This document shows positions 24,506 through 32,167 of a stretch of DNA of 35,518 nucleotides, in pieces. The notes under the pieces are model-generated. The model was given only the letters and a program-made list of their open reading frames with translations, ran no database searches and was not told the DNA's origin. This stretch comes from Schlesneria paludicola DSM 18645. Lineage in GTDB: Bacteria > Planctomycetota > Planctomycetia > Planctomycetales > Planctomycetaceae. The stretch covers positions 1 through 35,518 of the forward strand of contig CAMBQP010000037.1 of the NCBI GenBank assembly GCA_945869955.1, written 5' to 3'. Position 1 is the stretch's first letter. The number at the start of each line of letters is the position of its first letter. Both the position numbers and the translations under genes were made by a program.

Positions 24506-26302
24506 CTACGATTGATCTGCGTCTTCTCGCACGCTGAATTCCAGCTTCCAGCGTCCGCTCCCGCGTGTGCTGACGCACCAGAGCTCGAGGACTCCCAGTT
24601 CCGTTAACTGCGCGTGAAACTGAACCGGGACATAATGGTCGTCCAGACTGTCATCCTTGGGAAGCGTGGCTTCCAGCGAGTCGGTCTCGACGATTTCATC
24701 GTCGGCCCATCGCTGCAGACGGACTCCCGCCTGATCCTCTTTACGAGTGGATGAACTGAAGAAGCGAAACTGAGCGGGCTGGCCGACAATCAGACCAATC
24801 GCGTCCGAAGGGACTTCCAGTTCGGTCCCCTCTTCCATACCGAAGGGAGCGACACAGAGGGCTCGTAAAGGACGTGCCGCCCCGGGAATGGCGAGTCCTG
24901 AGGTTTCAATCCCGATGTAATAACTTCGCGCCGTTCCACCCCGAATGCGGACGCCCCCTTTGATCTTGGCCCAGCCATAATAGGCCGCACCGCGGGCGAC
25001 CGAGTGATCCAGATCGTGAATCCCCTCCAGCAACTGTGGCGGTTGATCCGGAAACCAGCTGCCGAGTGTTTGCATCAGCTGATTTCGGAATGAGTCCGCC
25101 TTGTAGACGCCCCCGTTGAACAGCACATACGTTGGCCGGACTGGTCCCCCTTCATCGGTGCCGTGACTTTGGAGAAATGCCGCCAGGTGCCGAGTGATCC
25201 CCGCATCGACTTCATAGGGCAGCCCAATCTCCTGAAATCCCGAGACCCGATTTCTTGCCGGCTTGTCTGTCGATTTGCACAGCGGAAAAAAGCCGTCGAC
25301 CAGTAATTGCAATGCCGCTTCACGACTCACTTCGACCGTTACCGTCCCACCAATCAGCTTGCTTCCTCGTCCCAGTACCGAGATCGAATGCTTCTCGGGA
25401 CCTTGGGGGGCCAGCAGTGTTTCCTTGGCTTGCCGGCACGAATGCCACAGCGACACCGATTGCCAGGGATCCAGATTGACTCCCTTCTTGGCAAATAGAC
25501 CGGCAACGTGATGGGCCAGCGCAATGTCCATGTTGTCGCCACCCAGCAGCAGATGATTTCCGACGGCGACCCGTTTCAGCGTCAGTTCGCCCGCTTCTTC
25601 ACTGACACCGACCAGCGTCAAGTCGGTCGTTCCGCCGCCAACATCACAGACCAACAGCGTTTCCCCCACCTTCAACACTTTTCGCCAGCGATCACCAATC
25701 GCCGTCAACCAGGCGTAGACTGCTGACTGAGGTTCTTCCAGCAGGACCAGATCTTCTGGCAAACCGGCCGCCGAGGCCGCTTCTCTGGTCAATTCCCGGG
25801 CACTTGCGTCGAACGAGGCGGGGACCGTCAACACGACATGCTGTTCTGATAGCGGGGCTTCCGGATGGGCCTGATTCCAGGCGGCGACAAGATGCTCCAA
25901 ATACCGGCGCGTCGCCGTCACGGGCGAGACTTTGGGGACATCGTCTGCCGCACCCCAGGGAAGAATCGCCTGATGACGATCAATCCGACTGTGGCAAAGC
26001 CAGGATTTGGCCGCACCGACGGTGCGGTCGGGAAGTTCTGCAGACTGACGACGAGCCATTTCTCCGACGGCAAAGTCATTACCCGTCGACCACGGCAGGT
26101 CATAGGCACCGGTCGCCCCTTCCTGCTTACTGGCAAGATAGAGGAACGAGGGGAGCAGATTGCACGACTCGACGGTCGCAGGGGCAACCAGTTGTGGGAT
26201 CGGAAGGAGTTTGACTTGGGGCTGTTCGCCATCCAGCGCTGTGTACGCGACGGCACAGTTGGTGGTTCCGAGATCAATTCCAATGGTGTACTTGTGAGGC
26301 AT
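24506..26302 (-). CDS. Hsp70-like ATPase lacking the usual lid
   Basis: The 598-residue protein begins with the phosphate-1 motif of actin-like ATPases (IGIDLGTTNCAVAY), continues with LTVPASFDASARELTREAA and LLEEPQSAVYAW, the second phosphate motif VCDVGGGTTDLTLVGV and an adenosine-type motif YVLFNGGVYKADSF. After about residue 440 comes a beta-rich segment resembling the substrate-binding domain, ending in KLEFSVRED with no alpha-helical lid or EEVD-like tail, so it is a divergent Hsp70 rather than DnaK. The ATG at 26302 is the first Met before the ATPase; the frame is open to 26566 but the extension overlaps the fusion-protein gene and has no homology. It is the last gene of the exporter cluster, 121 bases after the fusion protein; a functional link is only inferred. 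Confidence 0.88.
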   Translation of the reverse strand: MPHKYTIGIDLGTTNCAVAYTALDGEQPQVKLLPIPQLVAPATVESCNLLPSFLYLASKQEGATGAYDLPWSTGNDFAVGEMARRQSAELPDRTVGAAKSWLCHSRIDRHQAILPWGAADDVPKVSPVTATRRYLEHLVAAWNQAHPEAPLSEQHVVLTVPASFDASARELTREAASAAGLPEDLVLLEEPQSAVYAWLTAIGDRWRKVLKVGETLLVCDVGGGTTDLTLVGVSEEAGELTLKRVAVGNHLLLGGDNMDIALAHHVAGLFAKKGVNLDPWQSVSLWHSCRQAKETLLAPQGPEKHSISVLGRGSKLIGGTVTVEVSREAALQLLVDGFFPLCKSTDKPARNRVSGFQEIGLPYEVDAGITRHLAAFLQSHGTDEGGPVRPTYVLFNGGVYKADSFRNQLMQTLGSWFPDQPPQLLEGIHDLDHSVARGAAYYGWAKIKGGVRIRGGTARSYYIGIETSGLAIPGAARPLRALCVAPFGMEEGTELEVPSDAIGLIVGQPAQFRFFSSSTRKEDQAGVRLQRWADDEIVETDSLEATLPKDDSLDDHYVPVQFHAQLTELGVLELWCVSTRGSGRWKLEFSVREDADQS

Positions 26303-26423
26303 AAAGCCGTTTCCGGGGTTGAGGTCAACGGCGATCCGTTCTCTTCGCGGATTCGCGAAGTGGTATTCGCGACCGAAAAGGAAAACGGTTTCACCAACGG
26401 CAGGATATTCGACAAAGGCTGTT

Positions 26424-27527
26424 TTACTCGACCACAGGCCGCGCTTCAATTGGCTCGTCCGACTTGGCCGGCTCACATTCGATCGACACATCCACCTGTT
26501 GACCGACATAAATGTTGGTCTGTTCCGCTGCGATTTCGTAGAGGACCTGCAGCACTCGGGTATCAATCCGTTCGGTGTTATCGCCGGTAAAGGCTTTCTT
26601 GGGAATCACGTAAGGCTCAATCCGGACGAATTGCAACTGCAGCGGGGACCCACCCGATGACCCGCGAACGGTGGCGGTTGCCCGGCCCGTGGGCTGAAAT
26701 CGGGGAATATCCCGTTCGTCGATATCGACGCGAATCCGCAATCGGTCCAGATCGCCGAGCAACACCAACGCTCGTGATGCGGTCGTATCGACATATTCAC
26801 CGGGACGAACGTCAATCTTCAAGATCTGTCCATCGACCGGTGCCCGAACCAGACAACGCTGAATTTCGTTACGCATGTTGGTCGCGTTGGCTTTGGCGAC
26901 TTCGACCGTGGCTCGTGAAACGGTTTTGTCGGGGCGCCAGGACCCCGCTTTCAGCAAGGCATCCTCGGCCACAGCCTGCTCCCATTGCTGGTCTGCCTCA
27001 ATGTAAGTGAAACGCCGCGATAAAAATTCCTCTTCCGACATGACCTTCTTTCCCAACAGTTGCTCGCCCCGGTCCAGCAGGTCTTTCAAGCGGATGCGGT
27101 TGGCTTCGGCGGCCTTCACTTTCGCTTCGCTCGCCGGAAGTTCTTCGGGACGGGGCATCTGCTCGATCCGCTCGAACTGAGATTCGGCCAGTATCAGGTT
27201 CGCCTCGAGAATCTGCAGTTGCGACCGGAGATGCCGGTCATCGACTCGGAATAGCGGTGTACCTGCGGTGACCCGCGAGCCTAATTGTTCGTTCGTGACG
27301 CAAACTTCGAGCACGATTCCGGCAACGGGAGTCCCCAACGCCACGTTTTCTGCCCGAGCCTCAATCAAACCGGCTCCCGAAATCGCGGTGACGAAAGCAC
27401 GCCGGGGAGGGGCGACCGGCGGACTGGTTTTCGGCAGTTTCTCGGCAGCAAACAGCAGGTGATAAATCGAGAATGCAAACATGCCGATTGAGAGCAAGGG
27501 AAGGAACGCGTTACGCAAATTTTTCAT
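26424..27527 (-). CDS. HlyD/DevB-type membrane fusion protein of an ABC exporter
   Basis: The 367-residue protein has an N-terminal membrane anchor (about residues 8-28), a first half-lipoyl segment (AGIVLEVCVTNEQLGSRV), a long helical hairpin (about 105-215) and a second half-lipoyl segment (VRAPVDGQILKIDVRPGEYV), followed by the beta-barrel and membrane-proximal domains. This is the order of DevB and MacA-like adaptors that couple an FtsX-type permease to export across the envelope. It follows the ATPase by 84 bases on the same strand. The ribosome-binding site before ATG 27527 is weak. Together with the next two genes it gives a complete fusion protein, ATPase and permease set; an outer membrane channel is not encoded here. 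Confidence 0.88.
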   Translation of the reverse strand: MKNLRNAFLPLLSIGMFAFSIYHLLFAAEKLPKTSPPVAPPRRAFVTAISGAGLIEARAENVALGTPVAGIVLEVCVTNEQLGSRVTAGTPLFRVDDRHLRSQLQILEANLILAESQFERIEQMPRPEELPASEAKVKAAEANRIRLKDLLDRGEQLLGKKVMSEEEFLSRRFTYIEADQQWEQAVAEDALLKAGSWRPDKTVSRATVEVAKANATNMRNEIQRCLVRAPVDGQILKIDVRPGEYVDTTASRALVLLGDLDRLRIRVDIDERDIPRFQPTGRATATVRGSSGGSPLQLQFVRIEPYVIPKKAFTGDNTERIDTRVLQVLYEIAAEQTNIYVGQQVDVSIECEPAKSDEPIEARPVVE

Positions 27528-27611
27528 CTCAAATCATCGCCAGCAGGAAAAAGGATTGAGCGGCTAAGGCGGATCGCATACCGCCGCGAAATCGAGGACA
27601 GGAAATCGGGA

Positions 27612-28445
27612 TTAAGGGGTTCTTTCGGGCACGATTGAACTCTGTTCCAGGGTCTCGTGACCCCTGTGTTGCAGGGTCTCGTGACTCAAAGGTTGTGGTG
27701 CGGTCGCGGTATGATCGGGAGTTTCCACCTGGGTCACAATTCCATCATCCATGTGAATGATCCGATCGCCATAACCGAACACGCGATTGTCATGAGTCAC
27801 CACAATCACCGCCCGCTGCGGTTGTAAGGCAACTCGTCGCAAGAGCTGCATCACGGTTTGACCCGACTGTGCATCCAGGGCGGCTGTCGGCTCATCGCAA
27901 ACCAGCAAATTCGGCTCGTGGACCAGGGCTCGAGCGATCGCCACTCGTTGCTGCTGGCCACCCGAGAGCTGACTGGGGAGCAGATGCAGGCGATTTTCCA
28001 GACCGACCGACGCGAGAATTTCTTGGGACGTGGCGAGCGCCTTACGGCGGGGGACCCCGGCGATAATCAACGGAATGGCCGCGTTCTCGACGGCAGTTAA
28101 TGTCGGCAGCAAATTGTACTGCTGAAAAACAAAGCCAATATTTTTTTGGCGAAATTTGACGAGGGGGGTTCCCTTCATCCGGATGAGGTCTTGACCCAGC
28201 ACCGAGAGCGCACCGCTGGTGGCATTCAATAATCCGGCAATGATCGAAATCAGCGTCGTCTTGCCACAACCTGACTGGCCAACGAGCAGCGTCATCTGAC
28301 CGGGATAGACATCGAGATCGACCCCATTCAGCGCAACGGTTTTGGTGTCCCCCTCGCCAAAGACTTTGACAATCTGACGACAGGCGACCGCCAGCGGGGG
28401 GGCGGCAACCGCCGCAGGGGATGTCGAGGTAAGAACGGCAGGCAT
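27612..28445 (-). CDS. ABC transporter ATP-binding protein (DevA/MacB/LolD type)
   Basis: The 277-residue ATPase has all nucleotide-binding motifs: Walker [10 protein letters not shown] (56-64), Q-loop in [12 protein letters not shown], signature [15 protein letters not shown], Walker [13 protein letters not shown] and H-loop VVTHD. The [14 protein letters not shown] stretch is typical of ATPases serving FtsX-like permeases. The last 35 residues after the H-loop region are unusual and contain an eight-residue duplication ([16 protein letters not shown]) encoded by a 24-bp direct repeat starting at 27648 and 27672. The gene starts five bases after the permease stop, a tight operon junction, with GAGG upstream of the ATG. 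Confidence 0.93.
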   Translation of the reverse strand: MPAVLTSTSPAAVAAPPLAVACRQIVKVFGEGDTKTVALNGVDLDVYPGQMTLLVGQSGCGKTTLISIIAGLLNATSGALSVLGQDLIRMKGTPLVKFRQKNIGFVFQQYNLLPTLTAVENAAIPLIIAGVPRRKALATSQEILASVGLENRLHLLPSQLSGGQQQRVAIARALVHEPNLLVCDEPTAALDAQSGQTVMQLLRRVALQPQRAVIVVTHDNRVFGYGDRIIHMDDGIVTQVETPDHTATAPQPLSHETLQHRGHETLEQSSIVPERTP

Positions 28446-28450
28446 CGGAT

Positions 28451-29590
28451 TTAACCTCGAAAGACCACGGCAGGTTCAAGAAACAGCACTTTTCGCAAAC
28501 TGAACAGACTCGTGAGCAGAATAATGATCAGGACTGCCAGGCCAACCCCGGTCGCGGCGATCGATGTCATGTGAATCCCCGCCATCGGGGCGAGACGATT
28601 GGTGAATGTGAAAAAGAGCGACGTAATCCCCATTCCCAGGCCGTATCCAATTCCGCTCACGACACTCGCTTGCAGCAGAATCATTCCGATCAGTCGCTGG
28701 TTGGTCACCCCCATCGCTTTGAGGGCACCAAACTGCTTCAGATTTTCCAGTGTAAAGAGATAAAATGTCTGTCCCGCAACCGCCGCACCGACAATGAACC
28801 CGAGGGAAATCGTGATGCCAAAGTTGATCGGGATGCCCGTCGACACCATGAAATATTCAATCGTTTTCCAGAAAAAGCCGTCTTGTGTGAGCGCCATCAA
28901 CCCACAGTTCTGCTCGATCGCCTGACAGACCTCTTGGGGATCGGACCCCGCTGTCGGCTTGGCCAGAATAAAATTCATCACATTACGATTGGCAGGGAGA
29001 AGCTGTTCAATTTCCGTGAATCGGCAGTAGAGCACGGGCAACGTGGTAAAGGGGGCCGAGGCTTTGCAGATCCCCTTCAACACAACTCGCCGATCATTCA
29101 CGTGGAATTCTCGATCCAGCTGAAAGGGTTCATTCGGCCAGAGATATTCGTAACCCGATTTGTCGACAAACACCGCATGGGGGAGATTCAGGTCCGCGAG
29201 TTCCCCTTCGACCATGCTGTGTGGTGCGCCAATCAGCGTGGCATCATCGATCCCCAGCATGATGGCATTGCGAAAATTCCCGTCCTCCAGTCGTGCAGTC
29301 ATATTGCTTTTATGAAACCGAACCGCCCATTCGACCCCGGGAACGCCCCGAACCCGTTGCAGATCATTGGAACGCAAATAGGGGGCTTCGTCCGCGTACC
29401 GGACTTTATTATCCATGATCCAGAGGTCGGCGTCGCGCACATCGAGAATCTGGCTGGCAGACCGCGTCACAATCCCCATAAAGATCGAGACCTGTTGTGT
29501 CATCAGCAGCGTTGCAAAGGTGATGCTGAGAATGAGACTCAGGTATTTACTCCGGTCCCCAGTCAGCATGCGTAAAGCGAGCCAGTTCAT
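28451..29590 (-). CDS. FtsX-like ABC permease (DevC type)
   Basis: The 379-residue protein has one N-terminal transmembrane helix (about 17-37), a periplasmic domain of about 210 residues and three C-terminal helices (about 255-280, 300-330, 345-368), the four-helix MacB/DevC topology. NLKQFGALKAMGVTNQRLIGMILLQ is the conserved FtsX-type coupling region that contacts the ATPase. The N-terminus (MNWLALRMLTGDRSKYLSLI) is typical of DevC. Substrate is unknown; DevBCA in cyanobacteria exports glycolipids, but that cannot be transferred here. The gene lies 227 bases after tetR and heads the exporter genes; a perfect palindrome at 29791-29803 lies in the gap and could be an operator. Confidence 0.9.
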   Translation of the reverse strand: MNWLALRMLTGDRSKYLSLILSITFATLLMTQQVSIFMGIVTRSASQILDVRDADLWIMDNKVRYADEAPYLRSNDLQRVRGVPGVEWAVRFHKSNMTARLEDGNFRNAIMLGIDDATLIGAPHSMVEGELADLNLPHAVFVDKSGYEYLWPNEPFQLDREFHVNDRRVVLKGICKASAPFTTLPVLYCRFTEIEQLLPANRNVMNFILAKPTAGSDPQEVCQAIEQNCGLMALTQDGFFWKTIEYFMVSTGIPINFGITISLGFIVGAAVAGQTFYLFTLENLKQFGALKAMGVTNQRLIGMILLQASVVSGIGYGLGMGITSLFFTFTNRLAPMAGIHMTSIAATGVGLAVLIIILLTSLFSLRKVLFLEPAVVFRG

Positions 29591-29790
29591 GCAAGGTGAT
29601 CTTTAAAATCAGGCGGATTCAAGTCAGGGGACATACCAGGAATGATCCTGAGTCTCGTGTTCTTTTGAGTTCTGTTGGTGATTCGCGTGTCAGCAGGTGG
29701 TTCCGATGGTTGACAGGCTGAAGTCTCGTCTCGTTTTCCACGGTGGGGATTCACGTCATCAGTCATTATTACCGTCAGGCAAATCTTTTT

Positions 29791-29803
29791 TGACGAATCG
29801 TCA
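29791..29803. promoter_or_regulatory. palindrome TGACGA-A-TCGTCA, candidate operator
   Basis: Six-base arms around one central base are perfectly complementary. The site is 14 bases after the tetR stop and about 200 bases before the permease start. On the minus strand it is followed by A residues, not T, so it is not a terminator for tetR. A regulator site for the exporter genes is a guess from position. Confidence 0.35.
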
Positions 29804-29817
29804 TTTTCTTGGGAAAG

Positions 29818-30546
29818 TTACAGCTTTTGCAGGGATTTCAGTTCTTCCGGAAAGATCTCCGAGAAAATTCGCTGGTAGGAAACGCGATAGTCCCACTGGT
29901 GACTCAACGGCTGCCAGTGGTAGCCATCCAACAGGATGTGGATGCTGTTCATGAGTTGTCTGATCGGATCTTCAATCGCAAAACTTTTGAGCATCGGTCC
30001 GTAGTGGAGCGCGGTCAGGTGAGTCCCCATCGCCATGGTCAGGACGGCATAAACCAGTTCCGCCGGCTGGCAATCGGGGGGAAGTTCTCCGCAATCAACA
30101 CCCCCCTGAACAATCCGGACCACAGTCCCAAAACAGCTCGATTCAAGTTCATCAAGTCGCTCGCGACGCTCGGCCGAGGCACGGTCTCGCAAATTCGCCA
30201 GCTTGATAATGAATTCCGAGCGATAGTGGTGCGTTTCGATTCGGCCAAAAATTTCATCGGCAATCCCAATCGCCATCAGTCGCTCGCGTGAGCGTCCGAC
30301 AAATTTTTCGGCACGCAGAAACAGCTCGACCCGCCGCTCCATACTTTCAATCGCGAGCGCAGTAACCAGATCTTCCTTCGTGGAAAAATGCTGGTAGATG
30401 GTCCCTTTCGAGTATTCGGTCAGCTCGGCCAACTGGTCCATGCTTAACCCGGCATAGCCCTGTTCAATGAGCAACTTGCGGGCCGCCTGCAGCAACAACT
30501 GCTCCCGCTCTCGCACTTCTCGCTGTTTTCGTGTTGATGTACCCAT
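29818..30546 (-). CDS. TetR/AcrR-family transcriptional regulator
   Basis: The 242-residue protein starts with a basic stretch and the TetR DNA-binding domain: LLLQAARKLLIEQGYAGLSM, then the helix-turn-helix DQLAELTEYSKGTIYQHFSTKEDL (about 37-60). The rest is the variable ligand-binding and dimer domain. TetR repressors beside export genes usually sense an exported compound, so control of the permease-ATPase-fusion genes is likely. ATG 30546 was chosen because the domain begins right there. A longer frame to 30744 runs through a REP-type repeat and has no homology. No ribosome-binding site precedes the ATG, but a good promoter lies so close (30554-30582) that the message may be leaderless. 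Confidence 0.92.
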   Translation of the reverse strand: MGTSTRKQREVREREQLLLQAARKLLIEQGYAGLSMDQLAELTEYSKGTIYQHFSTKEDLVTALAIESMERRVELFLRAEKFVGRSRERLMAIGIADEIFGRIETHHYRSEFIIKLANLRDRASAERRERLDELESSCFGTVVRIVQGGVDCGELPPDCQPAELVYAVLTMAMGTHLTALHYGPMLKSFAIEDPIRQLMNSIHILLDGYHWQPLSHQWDYRVSYQRIFSEIFPEELKSLQKL

Positions 30547-30553
30547 ATCGTCG

Positions 30554-30582
30554 ATTATTGGCGCGCCGTCGAAAAACGTCAA
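30554..30582 (-). promoter_or_regulatory. promoter of tetR, probably giving a leaderless mRNA
   Basis: On the minus strand TTGACG (30577-30582) and AATAAT (30554-30559) are exactly 17 bases apart. The ATG starts seven bases after the -10, where transcription would begin. The spacer contains the perfect palindrome GGCGCGCC (30560-30567), and TCGACG occurs on both sides of it, so the regulator could bind its own promoter. Confidence 0.6.
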
Positions 30583-30718
30583 GTTTTTTTCAGGCGGCTG
30601 CTTCTGCGATGGCTGCCGATGCGAATTCGGTGACTGGAAATCCGCGTTTACCGTCCTCAGCGGGGTGTTTGAATCCGCTGGAATGGTTTCGTCGGGGTCG
30701 CTACACTCCATTGCCGTG

Positions 30719-30796
30719 AAAAACGGGGACTGGCTCCGACCCAAATCAGAAATCCACTTGAACGATACACAGTGGGAGGTGCCTGTCCCCGTTTTT
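30719..30796 (-). repeat. REP-like element, 78-bp long form (copy B)
   Basis: AAAAACGGGGAC (30719-30730) and GTCCCCGTTTTT (30785-30796) are a perfect 12-bp inverted repeat, extended by one more pair (G...C) outside. Its reverse complement aligns with 10496-10573 over the full 78 bases without gaps, 65 identical. It lies between the divergent tetR and glucose-dehydrogenase genes. Confidence 0.85.
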
Positions 30797-30858
30797 CAAC
30801 CGGCAGCTCTGTTTTTGCAAGTCCCTCAATCTGGTCCCACTGACGAGTCGAAAATTCC

Positions 30859-31983
30859 ATGAAAGCTGTTGCGGTCCTTCCCGGCAAACCAAATAGTGTT
30901 CACCTGCGTGATATTCCCGTACCGAAACTGCTCGATCAACCTCACCCCCACGTCTGCCGAATTCCTGACGGACGGGCGGTGCTGGTCCGAACCCTGCAGA
31001 TCGGTGTCGACGCCACCGATCGCGAGATCAACGACGCCCTCTACGGCAACGCCCCACCAGGGGGTGAACATCTCGTAATCGGTCATGAAAGCTTTGGCGA
31101 AGTGCTGGAAGTCGGCACCAAGGTGACAGAGCTGAAGGTGGGCGATTATGTTTCGTGTACCGTGCGCCGGCCGGGTGGATCACTGTTCGATGTGATTGGA
31201 CGCAATGACATCACGAGCGAAGAAACCTACTACGAGCGTGGGATTAACCTTTGTCACGGGTATTTGAGCGAATCGTTCGTTGATGATGCCGAATATATGG
31301 TGAAGGTTCCGGTAAAATTGAAGCATTTGGGGGTCTTATCCGAACCCGCCAGCGTCTGCGCTAAAGCCATCGATCAAGCCTACTTGGCTCAACAGCGGCT
31401 GCAGGTCTGGAATCCGAAACGGGCTTTTGTGTTAGGAGCAGGACAGATTGGCTTGCTGGCCACCATGATGCTCAGGCTGCGTGGGATGGAAGTCTTTACC
31501 CTGGCCACCCGCCCCGGTCCCCATCGCAAGCAGGAAATTGCAGAAGCTTACGGTGCCACCTATATCAGTACCAAACAGACTTCGATGCACGAACTGGCGA
31601 AAAACGTCGGCAAACCGGATCTCATTTTTGAAGCGACCGGCAATGCCGAAGTTGCGTTTCGTGCGATGGAAGTGCTGGCTCACAACGGCGCTTTAGTCTG
31701 GACCAGCATCACGGGTGGCAAGCATGAAGTCTCGCTCGATGCCGCAAAAATCAATCTGGAATGGGTGCTGGGAAACAAACTGCTGGTCTCGAGCGTGAAC
31801 GGAAATCGCCGTCACTTCGAGCTGGGAATTGCCGCACTCGCCCTGGGTGAGCTGACCTACCCCGGCGTGACCGAGCGGATCTTGACCAACCCGATTGCGG
31901 GACTCGACAATTACAAAGAGATGATGCGACTGCTCGTGGAAGACAAAGAAGCACTCAAGGTCTTCGTCAACGTGGCGTCGTAG
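30859..31983 (+). CDS. glucose 1-dehydrogenase-like zinc-dependent MDR enzyme
   Basis: The 374-residue protein matches archaeal-type glucose dehydrogenases of the medium-chain family: [60 protein letters not shown] and [16 protein letters not shown]. Expected catalytic zinc ligands are Asp51, His76 and Glu77; Asp51 takes the place of the more usual Cys, as in haloarchaeal glucose dehydrogenase. The coenzyme-binding fold has GAGQIGLLA. The four-Cys structural zinc lobe is missing. It would oxidise glucose or a related aldose with NAD(P), giving gluconolactone. Ribosome-binding site is weak (GACGAG). The gene is monocistronic, ending in a hairpin shared with the convergent lnt gene. Substrate is inferred from family only. 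Confidence 0.85.
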   Translation: MKAVAVLPGKPNSVHLRDIPVPKLLDQPHPHVCRIPDGRAVLVRTLQIGVDATDREINDALYGNAPPGGEHLVIGHESFGEVLEVGTKVTELKVGDYVSCTVRRPGGSLFDVIGRNDITSEETYYERGINLCHGYLSESFVDDAEYMVKVPVKLKHLGVLSEPASVCAKAIDQAYLAQQRLQVWNPKRAFVLGAGQIGLLATMMLRLRGMEVFTLATRPGPHRKQEIAEAYGATYISTKQTSMHELAKNVGKPDLIFEATGNAEVAFRAMEVLAHNGALVWTSITGGKHEVSLDAAKINLEWVLGNKLLVSSVNGNRRHFELGIAALALGELTYPGVTERILTNPIAGLDNYKEMMRLLVEDKEALKVFVNVAS

Positions 31984-32083
31984 GGGACGCGAGGCGACGG
32001 CGAGATGCGTCTCCGTATCATGTCATGACGCCAGACAGACGTTCTTTGTCGTGGCTCAGTCTGGATGAGGTTGTTTCTGAGAG

Positions 32084-32116
32084 TGACCTGATGGTGACCT
32101 GATGGTGACCTGATGG
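32084..32116. repeat. 11-bp tandem repeat, three copies
   Basis: TGACCTGATGG repeats three times without a gap, followed by a partial TGA, between the glucose-dehydrogenase stop and the terminator hairpin. Confidence 0.9.
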
Positions 32117-32118
32117 TG

Positions 32119-32156
32119 AAAGGGGAGGCGGGGTGAGTTCACCGAGCCTCCCTTTT
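32119..32156. terminator. bidirectional terminator between convergent genes
   Basis: AAAGGGGAGGC (32119-32129) and GCCTCCCTTTT (32146-32156) form a long stem around a short loop, with T-tracts on both strands. It lies just outside the lnt stop codon and about 135 bases after the glucose-dehydrogenase stop. Confidence 0.8.
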
Positions 32157-32167
32157 GATTTCACCGC

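Noticed and set aside
26303-26566. N-terminal extension of the Hsp70 frame
   Set aside because: The frame is open upstream of 26302 but overlaps the end of the fusion-protein gene, has no start codon in the 121-base gap and no similarity to Hsp70 proteins.
30547-30744. N-terminal extension of the TetR frame
   Set aside because: It runs through the tetR promoter and into the 78-bp REP-like element; the DNA-binding domain starts just after Met at 30546.
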